Below are positions 51,905 through 60,598 of a stretch of DNA of 64,000 nt, piece by piece. The translations under genes and the position numbers were made by a program. Position 1 is the first letter of the stretch. Every line of letters begins with the position of its first letter. Origin of the DNA: Streptomyces geranii (GTDB lineage: Bacteria; Actinomycetota; Actinomycetes; Streptomycetales; Streptomycetaceae); NCBI RefSeq assembly GCF_002954775.1, contig NZ_PJME01000005.1, positions 348,450-412,449 of the forward strand, given 5' to 3'. Below the pieces are notes generated by a model, which saw only the letters and a program-made list of their open reading frames with translations, made no database searches and had not been told where the DNA came from.

Positions 51905-51910
51905 GCCCGG

Positions 51911-52405
51911 ATGAACAGCAGGCCGGCGCCATTCGACGAGCTGGACCGGAAGATCATCACCGCCCTGATGGCGAACTCCCGTACGAGTTTCGCGGAGATC
52001 GGCGCGACGATCGGGCTGTCGTCCACGGCGGTGAAGCGGCGGGTGGACCGGCTGCGCGAGTCGGGGGTGATCACCGGGTTCACGGCGACGGTGGAGCCGT
52101 CGGCGCTGGGCTGGCGCACGGAGGCGTACGTGGAGGTGTACTGCGAGGGCGCGGCGCCGCCGAGGCGGCTCGCGGAGGTGGTGCGCAACCATCCGGAGAT
52201 CACGGCGGCGATGACGGTGACGGGTGGCGCGGACGCGCTGCTGCATGTGCGGGCGACGGATGTGGGGCACTTCGAGAACGTCCTTGAGCGCATCCGCAGG
52301 GAGCCGTTCATCCGGAAGACGATCAGTTACATGGTGCTGTCCCACCTCCTCCCGGAAAGCCCGGAGGCGGGCGCTACCCACCCCGCGCCGAACAACACCT
52401 CGTGA
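51911..52405 (+). CDS. Lrp/AsnC-family regulator
   Basis: 164 aa from ATG 51911. AsnC-type helix-turn-helix (LDRKIITALMANSRTSFAEIGATIGLSSTAVKRRVDRLRE, about residues 10-49) followed by the RAM ligand-binding domain (SALGWRTEAYVEVYCEG to FIRKTISYMVLSHLL). It is directly upstream of ddaH-rocD, so it probably controls arginine/ornithine catabolism. Two phased copies of a palindrome (52406-52453) begin right after its stop codon, in front of ddaH. Confidence 0.92.
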   Translation: MNSRPAPFDELDRKIITALMANSRTSFAEIGATIGLSSTAVKRRVDRLRESGVITGFTATVEPSALGWRTEAYVEVYCEGAAPPRRLAEVVRNHPEITAAMTVTGGADALLHVRATDVGHFENVLERIRREPFIRKTISYMVLSHLLPESPEAGATHPAPNNTS

Positions 52406-52453
52406 GACGCAGCGGATCTGCGTCGATGCCGTCAAAGACGCAGGATTCCTGCG
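52406..52453 (+). promoter_or_regulatory. Two phased Lrp-type operator candidates before ddaH
   Basis: GACGCAG-N5-CTGCG occurs at 52406-52422 (extended to CTGCGTC, a perfect 7-bp inverted repeat) and again at 52437-52453. The start-to-start distance is 31 bp, three helical turns, as expected for a multimeric Lrp/AsnC protein. A half site (ACGCAG) follows at about 52459. Confidence 0.62.
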
Positions 52454-52549
52454 CGGACACGCAGTGGTTGTCGCTTGTCGCTCGTCGGGCCGAGTTCCTA
52501 CCGTGGTGGTATCCCAACCCGACACCGCAGGAAGCGGAGGAACCCCTCT

Positions 52550-53362
52550 GTGCCCGACAGCCGTGTGCCGCGCCCCCGGCGCTTTCTCGTCTGTGAACCC
52601 AGACATTTCGCCGTGCAGTACGCGATCAACCCCTGGATGAACCCCGACACCAGGGTCGATGTGGATCTGGCCCAGGAGCAGTGGCGCTCGCTGATCAGCG
52701 CCTATCGCGCCCATGGCCACACCGTGGACACCGTGGAGCCGGTCGCCGGTCTGCCCGACATGGTGTTCGCGGCGAACTCGGCGGTCGTCGTCGACGGCCG
52801 GGTCTTCGGCTCCTCCTTCCACGCCCCGGAGCGGCGCCCCGAGTCGACCGCGTACGAGACGTGGTTCAAGGCGGCGGGCTTCGACGTGTACCGCCCCGAG
52901 TCGGTGTGCGAGGGCGAGGGCGACCTGGTCCCGGCCGGCCGCTGGATCCTGGCGGGCACGGGCTTCCGTACGAGCCGGGAGGCCCATCACGAGGTGCAGG
53001 AGTACTTCGGGATGCCGGTGATCGGCCTCAAGCTGACGGACCCGTACTTCTACCACCTGGACACGGCGCTGTTCGTCCTCGACGAGACCAACATCGCGTA
53101 CTACCCGGAGGCGTTCTCGCCGGGCAGCCGTGAGGTGCTGGCGCGGCTGTACCCGCACGCGGTCGTGGCTTCCCGCGAGGACGCGATGACGTTCGGGCTG
53201 AACTCGGTCTCGGACGGCCGGCACGTCTTCATCGACCCGGGCGCCACCGACCTCGCCGCCGAGCTGACGCGCCACGGCTACCTTCCCGTCCCCGTCGACC
53301 TGTCGGAGTTCCGCAAGGCCGGCGGCGGCATCAAGTGCTGCACCCAGGAGATCCGCTCATGA
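52550..53362 (+). CDS. ddaH: Dimethylargininase (amidinotransferase family)
   Basis: 270 aa from GTG 52550 (GGAGG upstream). Pentein fold: LVCEPRHFAVQYAINPWM (residues 13-30), the LPDMVFAANSAVV segment with substrate-binding acids (69-81), EGEGDL (121-126), catalytic H169 in YFYHLDTAL, and C-terminal nucleophile Cys in GGGIKCCTQE (C263/C264). It hydrolyses methylated arginine to citrulline and an amine, or acts as a related arginine-handling pentein. The stop overlaps the rocD start (ATGA). Confidence 0.9.
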   Translation: MPDSRVPRPRRFLVCEPRHFAVQYAINPWMNPDTRVDVDLAQEQWRSLISAYRAHGHTVDTVEPVAGLPDMVFAANSAVVVDGRVFGSSFHAPERRPESTAYETWFKAAGFDVYRPESVCEGEGDLVPAGRWILAGTGFRTSREAHHEVQEYFGMPVIGLKLTDPYFYHLDTALFVLDETNIAYYPEAFSPGSREVLARLYPHAVVASREDAMTFGLNSVSDGRHVFIDPGATDLAAELTRHGYLPVPVDLSEFRKAGGGIKCCTQEIRS

Positions 53363-54600
53363 CCGCACTGACGAGCACTGGCGCCGACACCGGGACGCGT
53401 ACCTCCGCGGAGCTGATCCGCGCCGAGGAGCCGGTCCTCGCGCACAACTACCACCCGCTGCCCGTGGTCGTGGCCCGCGCGGAGGGCGCCTGGGTCGAGG
53501 ACGTCGAGGGCCACCGCTATCTGGACATGCTGGCGGGCTACTCGGCCCTCAACTTCGGCCACCGCCACCCGGCGCTGATCGAGGCGGCCCACCGCCAGCT
53601 GGACCGCCTCACACTGACCTCCCGTGCCTTCCACAACGACCGGCTCGCCCGGTTCGCCGAGTCGCTGGCCGAGCTGACCGGCCTGGACATGGTCCTGCCG
53701 ATGAACACCGGCGCGGAGGCGGTCGAGAGCGCCATCAAGGTGGCCCGCAAGTGGGCCTACGAGGTCAAGGGCGTCCCCGACGGCCGGGCGACGATCGTGG
53801 TGGCCGCGGACAACTTCCACGGCCGTACGACGACGATCGTCAGCTTCTCCACGGACGAGACGGCCCGGGCGGGCTTCGGCCCCTTCACGCCGGGCTTCCG
53901 GATCGTGCCGTACAACGACCTGGCGGCCCTGGAGGAGGCGATCGACGAGACGACGGCGGCGGTCCTCCTGGAGCCCATCCAGGGCGAGGCGGGCGTCCTG
54001 ATCCCGGACGAGGGCTATCTGACCGGCGTACGCGAGCTGACGCGCCGCAAGGGCTGTCTGTTCGTCGCCGACGAGATCCAGTCGGGGCTGGGCCGCACCG
54101 GTCGTACACTCGCGGTGGACCACGAGGACGTCGTCCCGGACATGGTGCTGCTGGGCAAGGCGCTGGGCGGCGGCATCGTGCCGGTGTCGGCGGTGGTCGC
54201 GCGCCGGGACGTCCTCGGGGTGCTGCGCCCCGGCGAGCACGGTTCGACGTTCGGCGGCAACCCGCTCGCGGCGGCGGTCGGGCAGGCCGTGGTCGAGCTG
54301 CTGGAGACCGGTGAGTTCCAGCGCCGGGCGACCGAGCTGGGCGTGGTCCTGCGCGACGGGCTGACCGGGCTGGTCGGCAAGGGCGTGGTCGGCTTCCGCT
54401 CGCGCGGGCTGTGGGCGGGCGTCGATGTCGACCCGGCCATCGGGACCGGGCGGGAGATCAGCGAGCGGCTGATGCGCGAGGGCATCCTGGTCAAGGACAC
54501 CCACGGCTCGACCATTCGGCTGGCCCCTCCGCTGACGGTCACGGAGGAGGAGCTGAGGTCGGCGGTCGGGACCCTGGAGAGGGTCCTCGGGCAGGGCTGA
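53359..54600 (+). CDS. rocD: Ornithine aminotransferase
   Basis: 413 aa class III PLP enzyme. LGKALGGG contains the PLP lysine K267; DEIQSGLGRTG (D238 contacts the pyridine), NTGAEAVESAIKVARKW and HGSTFGGNPLA are all typical of ornithine-oxo-acid transaminase. It converts ornithine plus 2-oxoglutarate to glutamate semialdehyde plus glutamate. Its ATG overlaps the ddaH stop by 4 bp. With the upstream Lrp regulator this forms an arginine/ornithine degradation unit. Confidence 0.95.
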   Translation: MTALTSTGADTGTRTSAELIRAEEPVLAHNYHPLPVVVARAEGAWVEDVEGHRYLDMLAGYSALNFGHRHPALIEAAHRQLDRLTLTSRAFHNDRLARFAESLAELTGLDMVLPMNTGAEAVESAIKVARKWAYEVKGVPDGRATIVVAADNFHGRTTTIVSFSTDETARAGFGPFTPGFRIVPYNDLAALEEAIDETTAAVLLEPIQGEAGVLIPDEGYLTGVRELTRRKGCLFVADEIQSGLGRTGRTLAVDHEDVVPDMVLLGKALGGGIVPVSAVVARRDVLGVLRPGEHGSTFGGNPLAAAVGQAVVELLETGEFQRRATELGVVLRDGLTGLVGKGVVGFRSRGLWAGVDVDPAIGTGREISERLMREGILVKDTHGSTIRLAPPLTVTEEELRSAVGTLERVLGQG

Positions 54601-54724
54601 GCACCTCGCGCGCGGGCGTTTCGGGTCCATGGGGTTCGCCCTGTGGACCCGGCGGGTCCGGGCGGTGCGGGTGAAGACCGGCCGCAGAGGTGGTAGACCA
54701 CTCTCAGCGACAGAGAGGTCGGCC

Positions 54725-57187
54725 GTGGGCACATACGAGGAGCAGCGCGTCGCCCGGCAGCGGTTCGACGTGGCGGACGCCGCGCCCGTACTGCTGGACG
54801 CCCAGGGCGTGGTGACGAGCTGGACCCGGGACGCCCAGCGGCTGCTGGCGTACGCCCCCTCGGAGGCCGTGGGCACCCGGGTGGCCGGGCTGCTGTCCGC
54901 CGAGGACGCGGCCCGGGTGCCGGAGCTGGGCGAGCGGTGCCGCAGGGACGGCGGCTGGGCGGGGCTGCTGACGGCCCGGCGCAAGGACGGGCTGCCCGTG
55001 CGGGTCATGGTCCGGGTCACCTCGGCGCTGGAGGCCGAGGGTCCCGTGCAGTGGCTGGTGCTGCTGTCGGAGATGGCCGAGGCGCCCGGCTGGGACATGA
55101 GCCGTACGGTCCTCGAACAGATGGTCGCGCGCTCGGCGGTCGGCATAGCGATCGTCGACACGGGCCTGCGTTTCGTCTGGTCGAACGCCGCCCTGGAGCA
55201 GTTCGGCGGCGGACCCGCCAGGCAGCGGCTGGGGCTCAGGCTGGCGGACGTGCAGCCGGGGCTCGACTCCGAGGCGATCGAGGCGCAGATGCGCCAAGTG
55301 CTGGAGACCGGGCGGCCGGTGGTCGGGTACGAGCACGTGGGGCAGCTGCGCTCCACGCCCCACCGGGAGACGGCGCACATGCTGTCGTTCACCCGTCTGG
55401 AGGACGACCGGGGTCATCCGATGGGCGTCTACTACACCGTCGTCGACGTGACCGAGCGGCACCGGGCCCGGCAGCGGCTCGCGCTGCTCGACCGGGCGGG
55501 CGAGCAGATCGGCCGCAGCCTGGACATCGTGCGCACGGCGCAGGAACTCGCCGACGTGGTCGTGCCGGCCTTCGCCGACTCGGTCGCCGTGGACCTGCTG
55601 GAGCCGGTGCTGCGGGGCGCCGAGCTGCCCGCCGGGCCGCTGAGCAGCACGGACCGGGTGCTGCTGCGCCGGGCCGGTCACCAGACGGTGCGCGACGACG
55701 TCCCGGAGACCCTCGTCCGCATCGGCGACGTGGCCGACTACCGGGCCGGATCGCCCCCGGTCCTCGTCCTCACCACCGGCCGGCCCTGGCGCGAGCAGCG
55801 CCTCGACCCGCTCGCCGACGAGTGGGCCACCGGCGACCCCGGCGGCCGGGCGGCCACCTTCGAGGAGCTGGGGCTGCACAGCGTGATGATCGTGCCCGTC
55901 CGCGCGCGGGGCGTCACCCTGGGCATCACCACCTTCTTCCGGCGCCACCGCCAGGAGCCCTTCGACGAGGACGACCTGAGCCTGGCCGAGGACCTCGTCT
56001 CGCGCGCCGCCGTCTGCGTCGACAACGCCCGCCGCTACACCCGCGAGCGCAACGCCGCCCTGGTCCTGCAGCGCAGCCTCCTCCCGCACCGGCTGCCCGA
56101 GCAGGACGCCGTGGAGGTGGCCGCCGAGTACCGGCCCGCCGACGAGCTGACCGGCCTCGGCGGCGACTGGTACGACCTGGTCCCGCTGTCCGGTGCGCGG
56201 GTCGCCCTGGTCGTGGGCGAGGTGCCCGGGCACGGCATCGACGCGGCGGCGGCCATGGGGCGGCTGCGGACCGCCGTACGGACCCTGGCGGCCCTGGAGC
56301 TGCCGCCCGAGGAGGTGCTGGCCCGGCTGGACGACCTGGTGGCGACGGGGGCCCGCGAGGAGGGCGTCGGGGCGGACGCGGGGGCGGCCGACAGCACGCA
56401 GACCGTGGGCTCGGGATGTCTGTACGTCGTCTACGACCCGGTGGACGGGCAGTGCACCATGGCCGCCGCGGGCCATCCCGCGCCCGCCGTCGTGCTGCCC
56501 GACGGCACGGTCACCTTCGTCGACCTCCCCCAGGGCTCGCCGCTGGGCGCCGGCGGAATGCCCTTCCAGTCGGTCGAGCTGGCCCTCGCGGAGGGCAGCA
56601 CACTCGCGCTGCACACCGACGGTCTGCTCGCCCAGGACAAGCACGACGCCCACGACGACGGGGCCCGGGAGCGGCTGCGCCGGGCGCTGGAGCGGCCTGA
56701 GCCCTCGCTCGGCGTCCGCTGCCGGGCCGTGGTCGACGCCCTGGTGCCCGCGCGCCCGAACGACGACGTGGCCCTGCTGCTGGCCCGCACCCGGCTGCTC
56801 GGCGCCGACCAGGTCGCGGACTGGGACCTGCCCGCCGACCCGGCGGTCGTCGCCGACGCCCGCAAGGAGGCCACCCGCCAGCTCACCGAGTGGCAGCTGG
56901 AGGACCTGGCCTTCACCACGGAGCTGGTCGTCAGCGAGCTGGTCACCAACGCCATCCGGCACGCCACCACCCCGATCCGGCTGCGCCTGATCAGGGACCG
57001 CGCGCTGATCTGCGAGGTCTTCGACGGCGGCGCCACCGCACCGCATCTGCGCCATCCGCGCACCACCGACGAGGGCGGGCGCGGACTGCTCCTGGTCTCC
57101 CAGTTCACCCAGAGGTGGGGCACCCGGTTCGTCCCCGAGGGGAAGATCATCTGGGCCGAGCAGTCGCTCACCGGGCCGCCGGAGTGA
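54725..57187 (+). CDS. PAS-PAS-GAF-SpoIIE phosphatase with anti-sigma kinase domain
   Basis: 820 aa from GTG 54725, chosen for GAGAGGT upstream; an in-frame ATG earlier lacks one. Approximate domains: PAS 1 (10-110), PAS 2 (125-255, VGIAIVDTGLRFVWSNAALEQF), GAF (280-455), SpoIIE/PP2C phosphatase (480-680, GLGGDWYDLVPL, VVGEVPGHGIDAAAAMG, AAGHPAPAVV, LALHTDGLL), HATPase_c of the RsbW/SpoIIAB type (695-820, FTTELVVSELVTNAIRHA, DEGGRGLLLVSQ). It thus joins a phosphatase and an anti-sigma-like kinase in one protein, common in Streptomyces. It is followed after 68 bp by a second PAS-SpoIIE gene. Confidence 0.92.
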   Translation: MGTYEEQRVARQRFDVADAAPVLLDAQGVVTSWTRDAQRLLAYAPSEAVGTRVAGLLSAEDAARVPELGERCRRDGGWAGLLTARRKDGLPVRVMVRVTSALEAEGPVQWLVLLSEMAEAPGWDMSRTVLEQMVARSAVGIAIVDTGLRFVWSNAALEQFGGGPARQRLGLRLADVQPGLDSEAIEAQMRQVLETGRPVVGYEHVGQLRSTPHRETAHMLSFTRLEDDRGHPMGVYYTVVDVTERHRARQRLALLDRAGEQIGRSLDIVRTAQELADVVVPAFADSVAVDLLEPVLRGAELPAGPLSSTDRVLLRRAGHQTVRDDVPETLVRIGDVADYRAGSPPVLVLTTGRPWREQRLDPLADEWATGDPGGRAATFEELGLHSVMIVPVRARGVTLGITTFFRRHRQEPFDEDDLSLAEDLVSRAAVCVDNARRYTRERNAALVLQRSLLPHRLPEQDAVEVAAEYRPADELTGLGGDWYDLVPLSGARVALVVGEVPGHGIDAAAAMGRLRTAVRTLAALELPPEEVLARLDDLVATGAREEGVGADAGAADSTQTVGSGCLYVVYDPVDGQCTMAAAGHPAPAVVLPDGTVTFVDLPQGSPLGAGGMPFQSVELALAEGSTLALHTDGLLAQDKHDAHDDGARERLRRALERPEPSLGVRCRAVVDALVPARPNDDVALLLARTRLLGADQVADWDLPADPAVVADARKEATRQLTEWQLEDLAFTTELVVSELVTNAIRHATTPIRLRLIRDRALICEVFDGGATAPHLRHPRTTDEGGRGLLLVSQFTQRWGTRFVPEGKIIWAEQSLTGPPE

Positions 57188-57255
57188 CGTACGGGCCGGT
57201 GCATACCGGACGTGGCGTGGGAAACTGATGTGGTTCCGGTGATGAGGCGGGAACC

Positions 57256-58500
57256 ATGAACGACACGACGACGACCGACTACGCGGCGGTGTTCCAGGCC
57301 CTGCCCGGCATGGTCGCACTCCTGACGCCCGAACTGGTGTACACGGACGCCAACGAGGAGTTCCTGCGGCTGACCGGGCGGGGGCGCGAGGATCTGGTCG
57401 GCCGCCGGCTGTTCGACGTCTTCCCCGACAACCCGAACGACCCCACCGCGACCGGCATGCGCAATCTGGAGGCCTCGCTGCGCCGCGTCCTGGCCACCGG
57501 CGAACGCGACACGATGGCCCTGCAGCGGTACGACGTGGAACTCCCCGACCGGCCCGGCGAGTGGGAGGAGCGCTACTGGAGCCCGGTCAACGCCCCGGTG
57601 CTCGGCCCGGACGGCAAGGTGGTGCTGCTGGTGCACCGGGTCGAGGAGGTCACCGAGCTGATCCGGGCCCGGGGCGGGCGGCACAGCGGGCACGGGGACA
57701 GCAGGGCCCGGGTGCTGGAGGCCGAACTGTACACACGCGCACGGGAGTTGCAGGACCTCAACGACCGGCTGCGCAGCGCGCACGCCAGGGAGCGCGAGGT
57801 CGCCCTCGCCCTCCAGGAGGCGATGCTCCCGGCCCGCCGCCAGGTGAAGGACCACCGGGCCGCCGTGCGCTACCGGCCCGCGGTGGGCGCGCTGAACGTC
57901 TGCGGCGACTGGTACGACCTCGTCGACCTGGTCGGCGGCAACCGCATCGCGGTGTCCGTGGGCGACGTGGTCGGCCACGGACTGGCGGCGGCCGGTGTCA
58001 TGGGCCAGCTGCGCAGCGCCCTCAGCGCCGCCTCCCGGGTCGCCGAGGGCCCGGCCCAGGCCCTGGACATCCTTGGCCGGTACGCCCATGTGGTCGACGG
58101 CGCCGAATCGGCCACCGCCGTCACGACGTTCATCGACTTCGACCGGCGCACCATCACCTACAGCAGCGCGGGGCACCCACCGCCCGTACTGGTCCACCCG
58201 GACGGCCGCGTCGAGTTCCTGGACCGGGCCACCGACCCGCCGCTCGACGCCCGCCCCGACCCGGTCCCCCGTCCGCAGGCCGACGCCGCCTTCACCGACG
58301 GCGCCACCCTCGTCCTGTACACCGACGGCCTGGTCGAACGGCGCCACGAGGACATCGACATCGGCCTCACCCGCCTCGCCGACGCCCTCGGCAGGCACCG
58401 GGCGGCGGACCCCGGCCGACTCGCCGATGCGGTCCTGCTCGAACTGCTGCCGCCGGGTGGTGCAACCGACGACACCGCCTTGATCGTCGTACGGCTGTGA
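57256..58500 (+). CDS. PAS-SpoIIE protein phosphatase
   Basis: 414 aa. N-terminal PAS domain (residues 10-130; ALLTPELVYTDANEEFLRLTGR, then ALQRYDVELPDR), a coiled-coil-like linker (150-185), and a SpoIIE-type PP2C domain (190-414: VCGDWYDLVDLVGGN, VGDVVGHGLAAAGVMG, SSAGHPPPVLV, LVLYTDGLVERR, DDTALIVVRL). No kinase domain. It lies directly downstream of a larger paralogue, so the pair probably acts on the same anti-sigma/anti-anti-sigma circuit. Confidence 0.92.
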   Translation: MNDTTTTDYAAVFQALPGMVALLTPELVYTDANEEFLRLTGRGREDLVGRRLFDVFPDNPNDPTATGMRNLEASLRRVLATGERDTMALQRYDVELPDRPGEWEERYWSPVNAPVLGPDGKVVLLVHRVEEVTELIRARGGRHSGHGDSRARVLEAELYTRARELQDLNDRLRSAHAREREVALALQEAMLPARRQVKDHRAAVRYRPAVGALNVCGDWYDLVDLVGGNRIAVSVGDVVGHGLAAAGVMGQLRSALSAASRVAEGPAQALDILGRYAHVVDGAESATAVTTFIDFDRRTITYSSAGHPPPVLVHPDGRVEFLDRATDPPLDARPDPVPRPQADAAFTDGATLVLYTDGLVERRHEDIDIGLTRLADALGRHRAADPGRLADAVLLELLPPGGATDDTALIVVRL

Positions 58501-58644
58501 GGGTGACCCGGAGGGCGGCGGCGCGATTTTGCCCGGTTCCGGCGGGCTCAACCTGCACATACACTGGCGATCCCGATGCGAGCCCTGCTGACCTGCTAGA
58601 ACGCGGCGGTTGAGCCGATCCCGACGGCGTGAGGAGCGACCCCC

Positions 58645-59394
58645 TTGTTCTACTACGTGCTCAAATATGTGCTTCTCGGTCCGTTGCTGCGAGTGGTGTT
58701 CCGGCCGCGGATCGAGGGACTCGAACACGTACCGGCGTCGGGCGCCGCCATCGTGGCGGGCAACCACCTGTCCTTCTCGGACCACTTCCTGATGCCCGCG
58801 GTCCTCAAACGGCGCATCACCTTCCTCGCGAAGGCCGAGTACTTCACGGGCCCCGGCATCAAGGGGCGGCTGACCGCCTCCTTCTTCCGCAGCGCAGGAC
58901 AGATCCCGGTGGACCGCTCCGGCAAGGAGGCCGGACAGGCGGCGATCCGCGAGGGCCTCGGAGTGCTGAGCAAGGACGAACTGCTCGGCATCTACCCGGA
59001 GGGCACCCGTTCGCACGACGGGCGGCTCTACAAGGGCAAGGTGGGCGTCGCCGTCATGGCCTTGCGGGCAAAGGTGCCCGTCATTCCGTGCGCGATGATC
59101 GGCACCTTCGAGGCACAGCCGCCCGGCAAGGTGATCCCGAACCTCCACCCCGTGGTGATCCGCTTCGGCAAGCCGCTCGACTTCTCCCGCTACGAGGGGA
59201 TGGAGGACGAGAAGGCGGTGCTGCGGGCCATCACCGACGAGATCATGTACGCCATCCTCACGCTCTCCGAGCAGGAGTACGTCGACCAGTACGCGGCCGT
59301 CGCCAAGAAGGAGGAGGCCGAGCGGAAGGCCGCCGAGAAGAAGGCGGAGAAGGAGCAGCGGGGCCGCAAGTTCCCGCGCATGCCGCTGAGTTGA
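58645..59394 (+). CDS. 1-acylglycerol-3-phosphate O-acyltransferase (PlsC family)
   Basis: 249 aa from TTG 58645, with GAGGAG upstream and a membrane-associating N-terminus. Acyltransferase motif NHLSFSDH (H41-x4-D46), then YPEGTRS (E119-G120-T121-R122) and the VPVIPCAM strand. The C-terminal 25 residues are a Lys/Glu/Arg-rich amphipathic tail. It transfers an acyl chain to lysophosphatidate or a related lipid acceptor at the membrane. The neighbours give no hint of a special substrate. Confidence 0.92.
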   Translation: MFYYVLKYVLLGPLLRVVFRPRIEGLEHVPASGAAIVAGNHLSFSDHFLMPAVLKRRITFLAKAEYFTGPGIKGRLTASFFRSAGQIPVDRSGKEAGQAAIREGLGVLSKDELLGIYPEGTRSHDGRLYKGKVGVAVMALRAKVPVIPCAMIGTFEAQPPGKVIPNLHPVVIRFGKPLDFSRYEGMEDEKAVLRAITDEIMYAILTLSEQEYVDQYAAVAKKEEAERKAAEKKAEKEQRGRKFPRMPLS

Positions 59395-59470
59395 GCCCCT
59401 CGGCACCCTCTCCCGAGGCCGCGCGCTCTGCTGGTGGCTAATCCGGGCCGCTCCCGTCGCGAACAGCGGC

Positions 59471-59476
59471 TACGGT
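59471..59476 (+). promoter_or_regulatory. -10 element giving a leaderless mRNA for the 59483 gene
   Basis: TACGGT ends 6 nt before the ATG at 59483 and there is no ribosome binding site. No clear -35. Confidence 0.4.
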
Positions 59477-59482
59477 CGCCGC

Positions 59483-60505
59483 ATGAGACGAGCTGTGGTG
59501 ATCGGAGCGGCGGGACAGATCGGGCGCGTGGCCGTGGGGGCGCTCGCCCGGGACGGCTGGGAGGTGACCGCCGTCTCGCGGGGCGGCGGACGGGACGGGA
59601 GCTGGCCGGCGGAGGTGCGGGTCGCCGCCGCCGACCGGGCCGACGACGCGGCGCTGGCGGCGGTCGTGGGCGACGGCTGCGACGTCCTCGTGGACATGGT
59701 GGCCTACGGGCCCGAGCAGGCACGGCAGTTGACCGCTCTGGCCGGCCGGGTCGGGTCGGCGGTGGTGATCTCCAGTCTGTCCGTGTACGAGGACGACAAG
59801 GGCCGGAACTTCGACACGCAGGAGGAGCCCGACGGCTTCCCCGTGTTCCCCGTGCCCATCACGGAGGAGCAGCGCACGGTCCGCCCGGGCGAGGCCTCGT
59901 ACAGCACCCGCAAGGCGGGCCTCGAACACGAACTCCTCGCGGCGGCCGACGAGTTGCCGGCCACGCTGCTGCGGGCGGGCGCGATCCACGGGCCGTACTG
60001 CCGCAGCCCGCGCGAGCTGTACTTCGTGAAGCGCAACCTGGACGGCCGCCGCCGGCGCGTCCTCTCCTACGGCGGCGCGAGCCGGTTCCATCCGGCGGGG
60101 GTCCACAACATCGCCGAGCTGATCCGGCTGGCCGCCGCGCGTCCGGGTGCCCGGGTACTCAACGCCGTCGATCCCGAGGCGCCGACGGTGGCCGAGATCG
60201 CCGGGGCCGTCGACGCCGTGATGGGGGTCGAGGTGGAGAACGTCCTGGTGGACGGCCCGCCCCCGGCGCCCACCGTGGGCGACACCCCGTGGTCGGTTCC
60301 GGTGCCGGTGGTGTGCGACATGTCGGCGGCGGAACGGGAGTTGGGCTACCGGCCCGTCGCCGGATACGCGCAGAGCCTGCCGGAGACGGTCGCCTGGATC
60401 GAGGGCCGACTGGCCGGACGGGACTGGCGGGAGGCTTACCCGAGGATGTACGAGACGTACGGCGACCTCTTCGACTACACGGCGGAGGACGCCTGGTCGA
60501 AGTGA
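59483..60505 (+). CDS. NAD-dependent epimerase/reductase-like SDR protein
   Basis: 340 aa, extended/atypical short-chain dehydrogenase. N-terminal VVIGAAGQIGRVAVGAL with a GxxGxxG nucleotide-binding motif (residues 8-14), VVISSLSVYED, YSTRKAGLE with the active-site Tyr and Lys (YxxxK), and a C-terminal YRPVAGYAQSLPETVAWIE typical of sugar-epimerase-like proteins. The substrate is unknown. It is probably transcribed alone and leaderless, and is convergent with the hydrolase gene across a strong bidirectional terminator. Confidence 0.85.
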   Translation: MRRAVVIGAAGQIGRVAVGALARDGWEVTAVSRGGGRDGSWPAEVRVAAADRADDAALAAVVGDGCDVLVDMVAYGPEQARQLTALAGRVGSAVVISSLSVYEDDKGRNFDTQEEPDGFPVFPVPITEEQRTVRPGEASYSTRKAGLEHELLAAADELPATLLRAGAIHGPYCRSPRELYFVKRNLDGRRRRVLSYGGASRFHPAGVHNIAELIRLAAARPGARVLNAVDPEAPTVAEIAGAVDAVMGVEVENVLVDGPPPAPTVGDTPWSVPVPVVCDMSAAERELGYRPVAGYAQSLPETVAWIEGRLAGRDWREAYPRMYETYGDLFDYTAEDAWSK

Positions 60506-60529
60506 CAGGCGAGGTCCGACGCAACGGGA

Positions 60530-60561
60530 AGGGGCGGCCGGAGGTGTCTCCGGCCGCCCCT
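60530..60561. terminator. Bidirectional terminator between convergent genes
   Basis: AGGGGCGGCCGGAG (60530-60543) pairs perfectly with CTCCGGCCGCCCCT (60548-60561), 14-bp stem with a 4-nt loop, placed between convergent genes ending at 60505 and 60599. Confidence 0.8.
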
Positions 60562-60598
60562 CACCTCGTACGAGGACCGGCTCTTACGGCTGCTGCCG

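Noticed and set aside
52468..52504. Possible ddaH promoter (TTGTCG with TACCGT)
   Set aside because: Several equally weak combinations exist in this stretch; none is convincing without start-site mapping.
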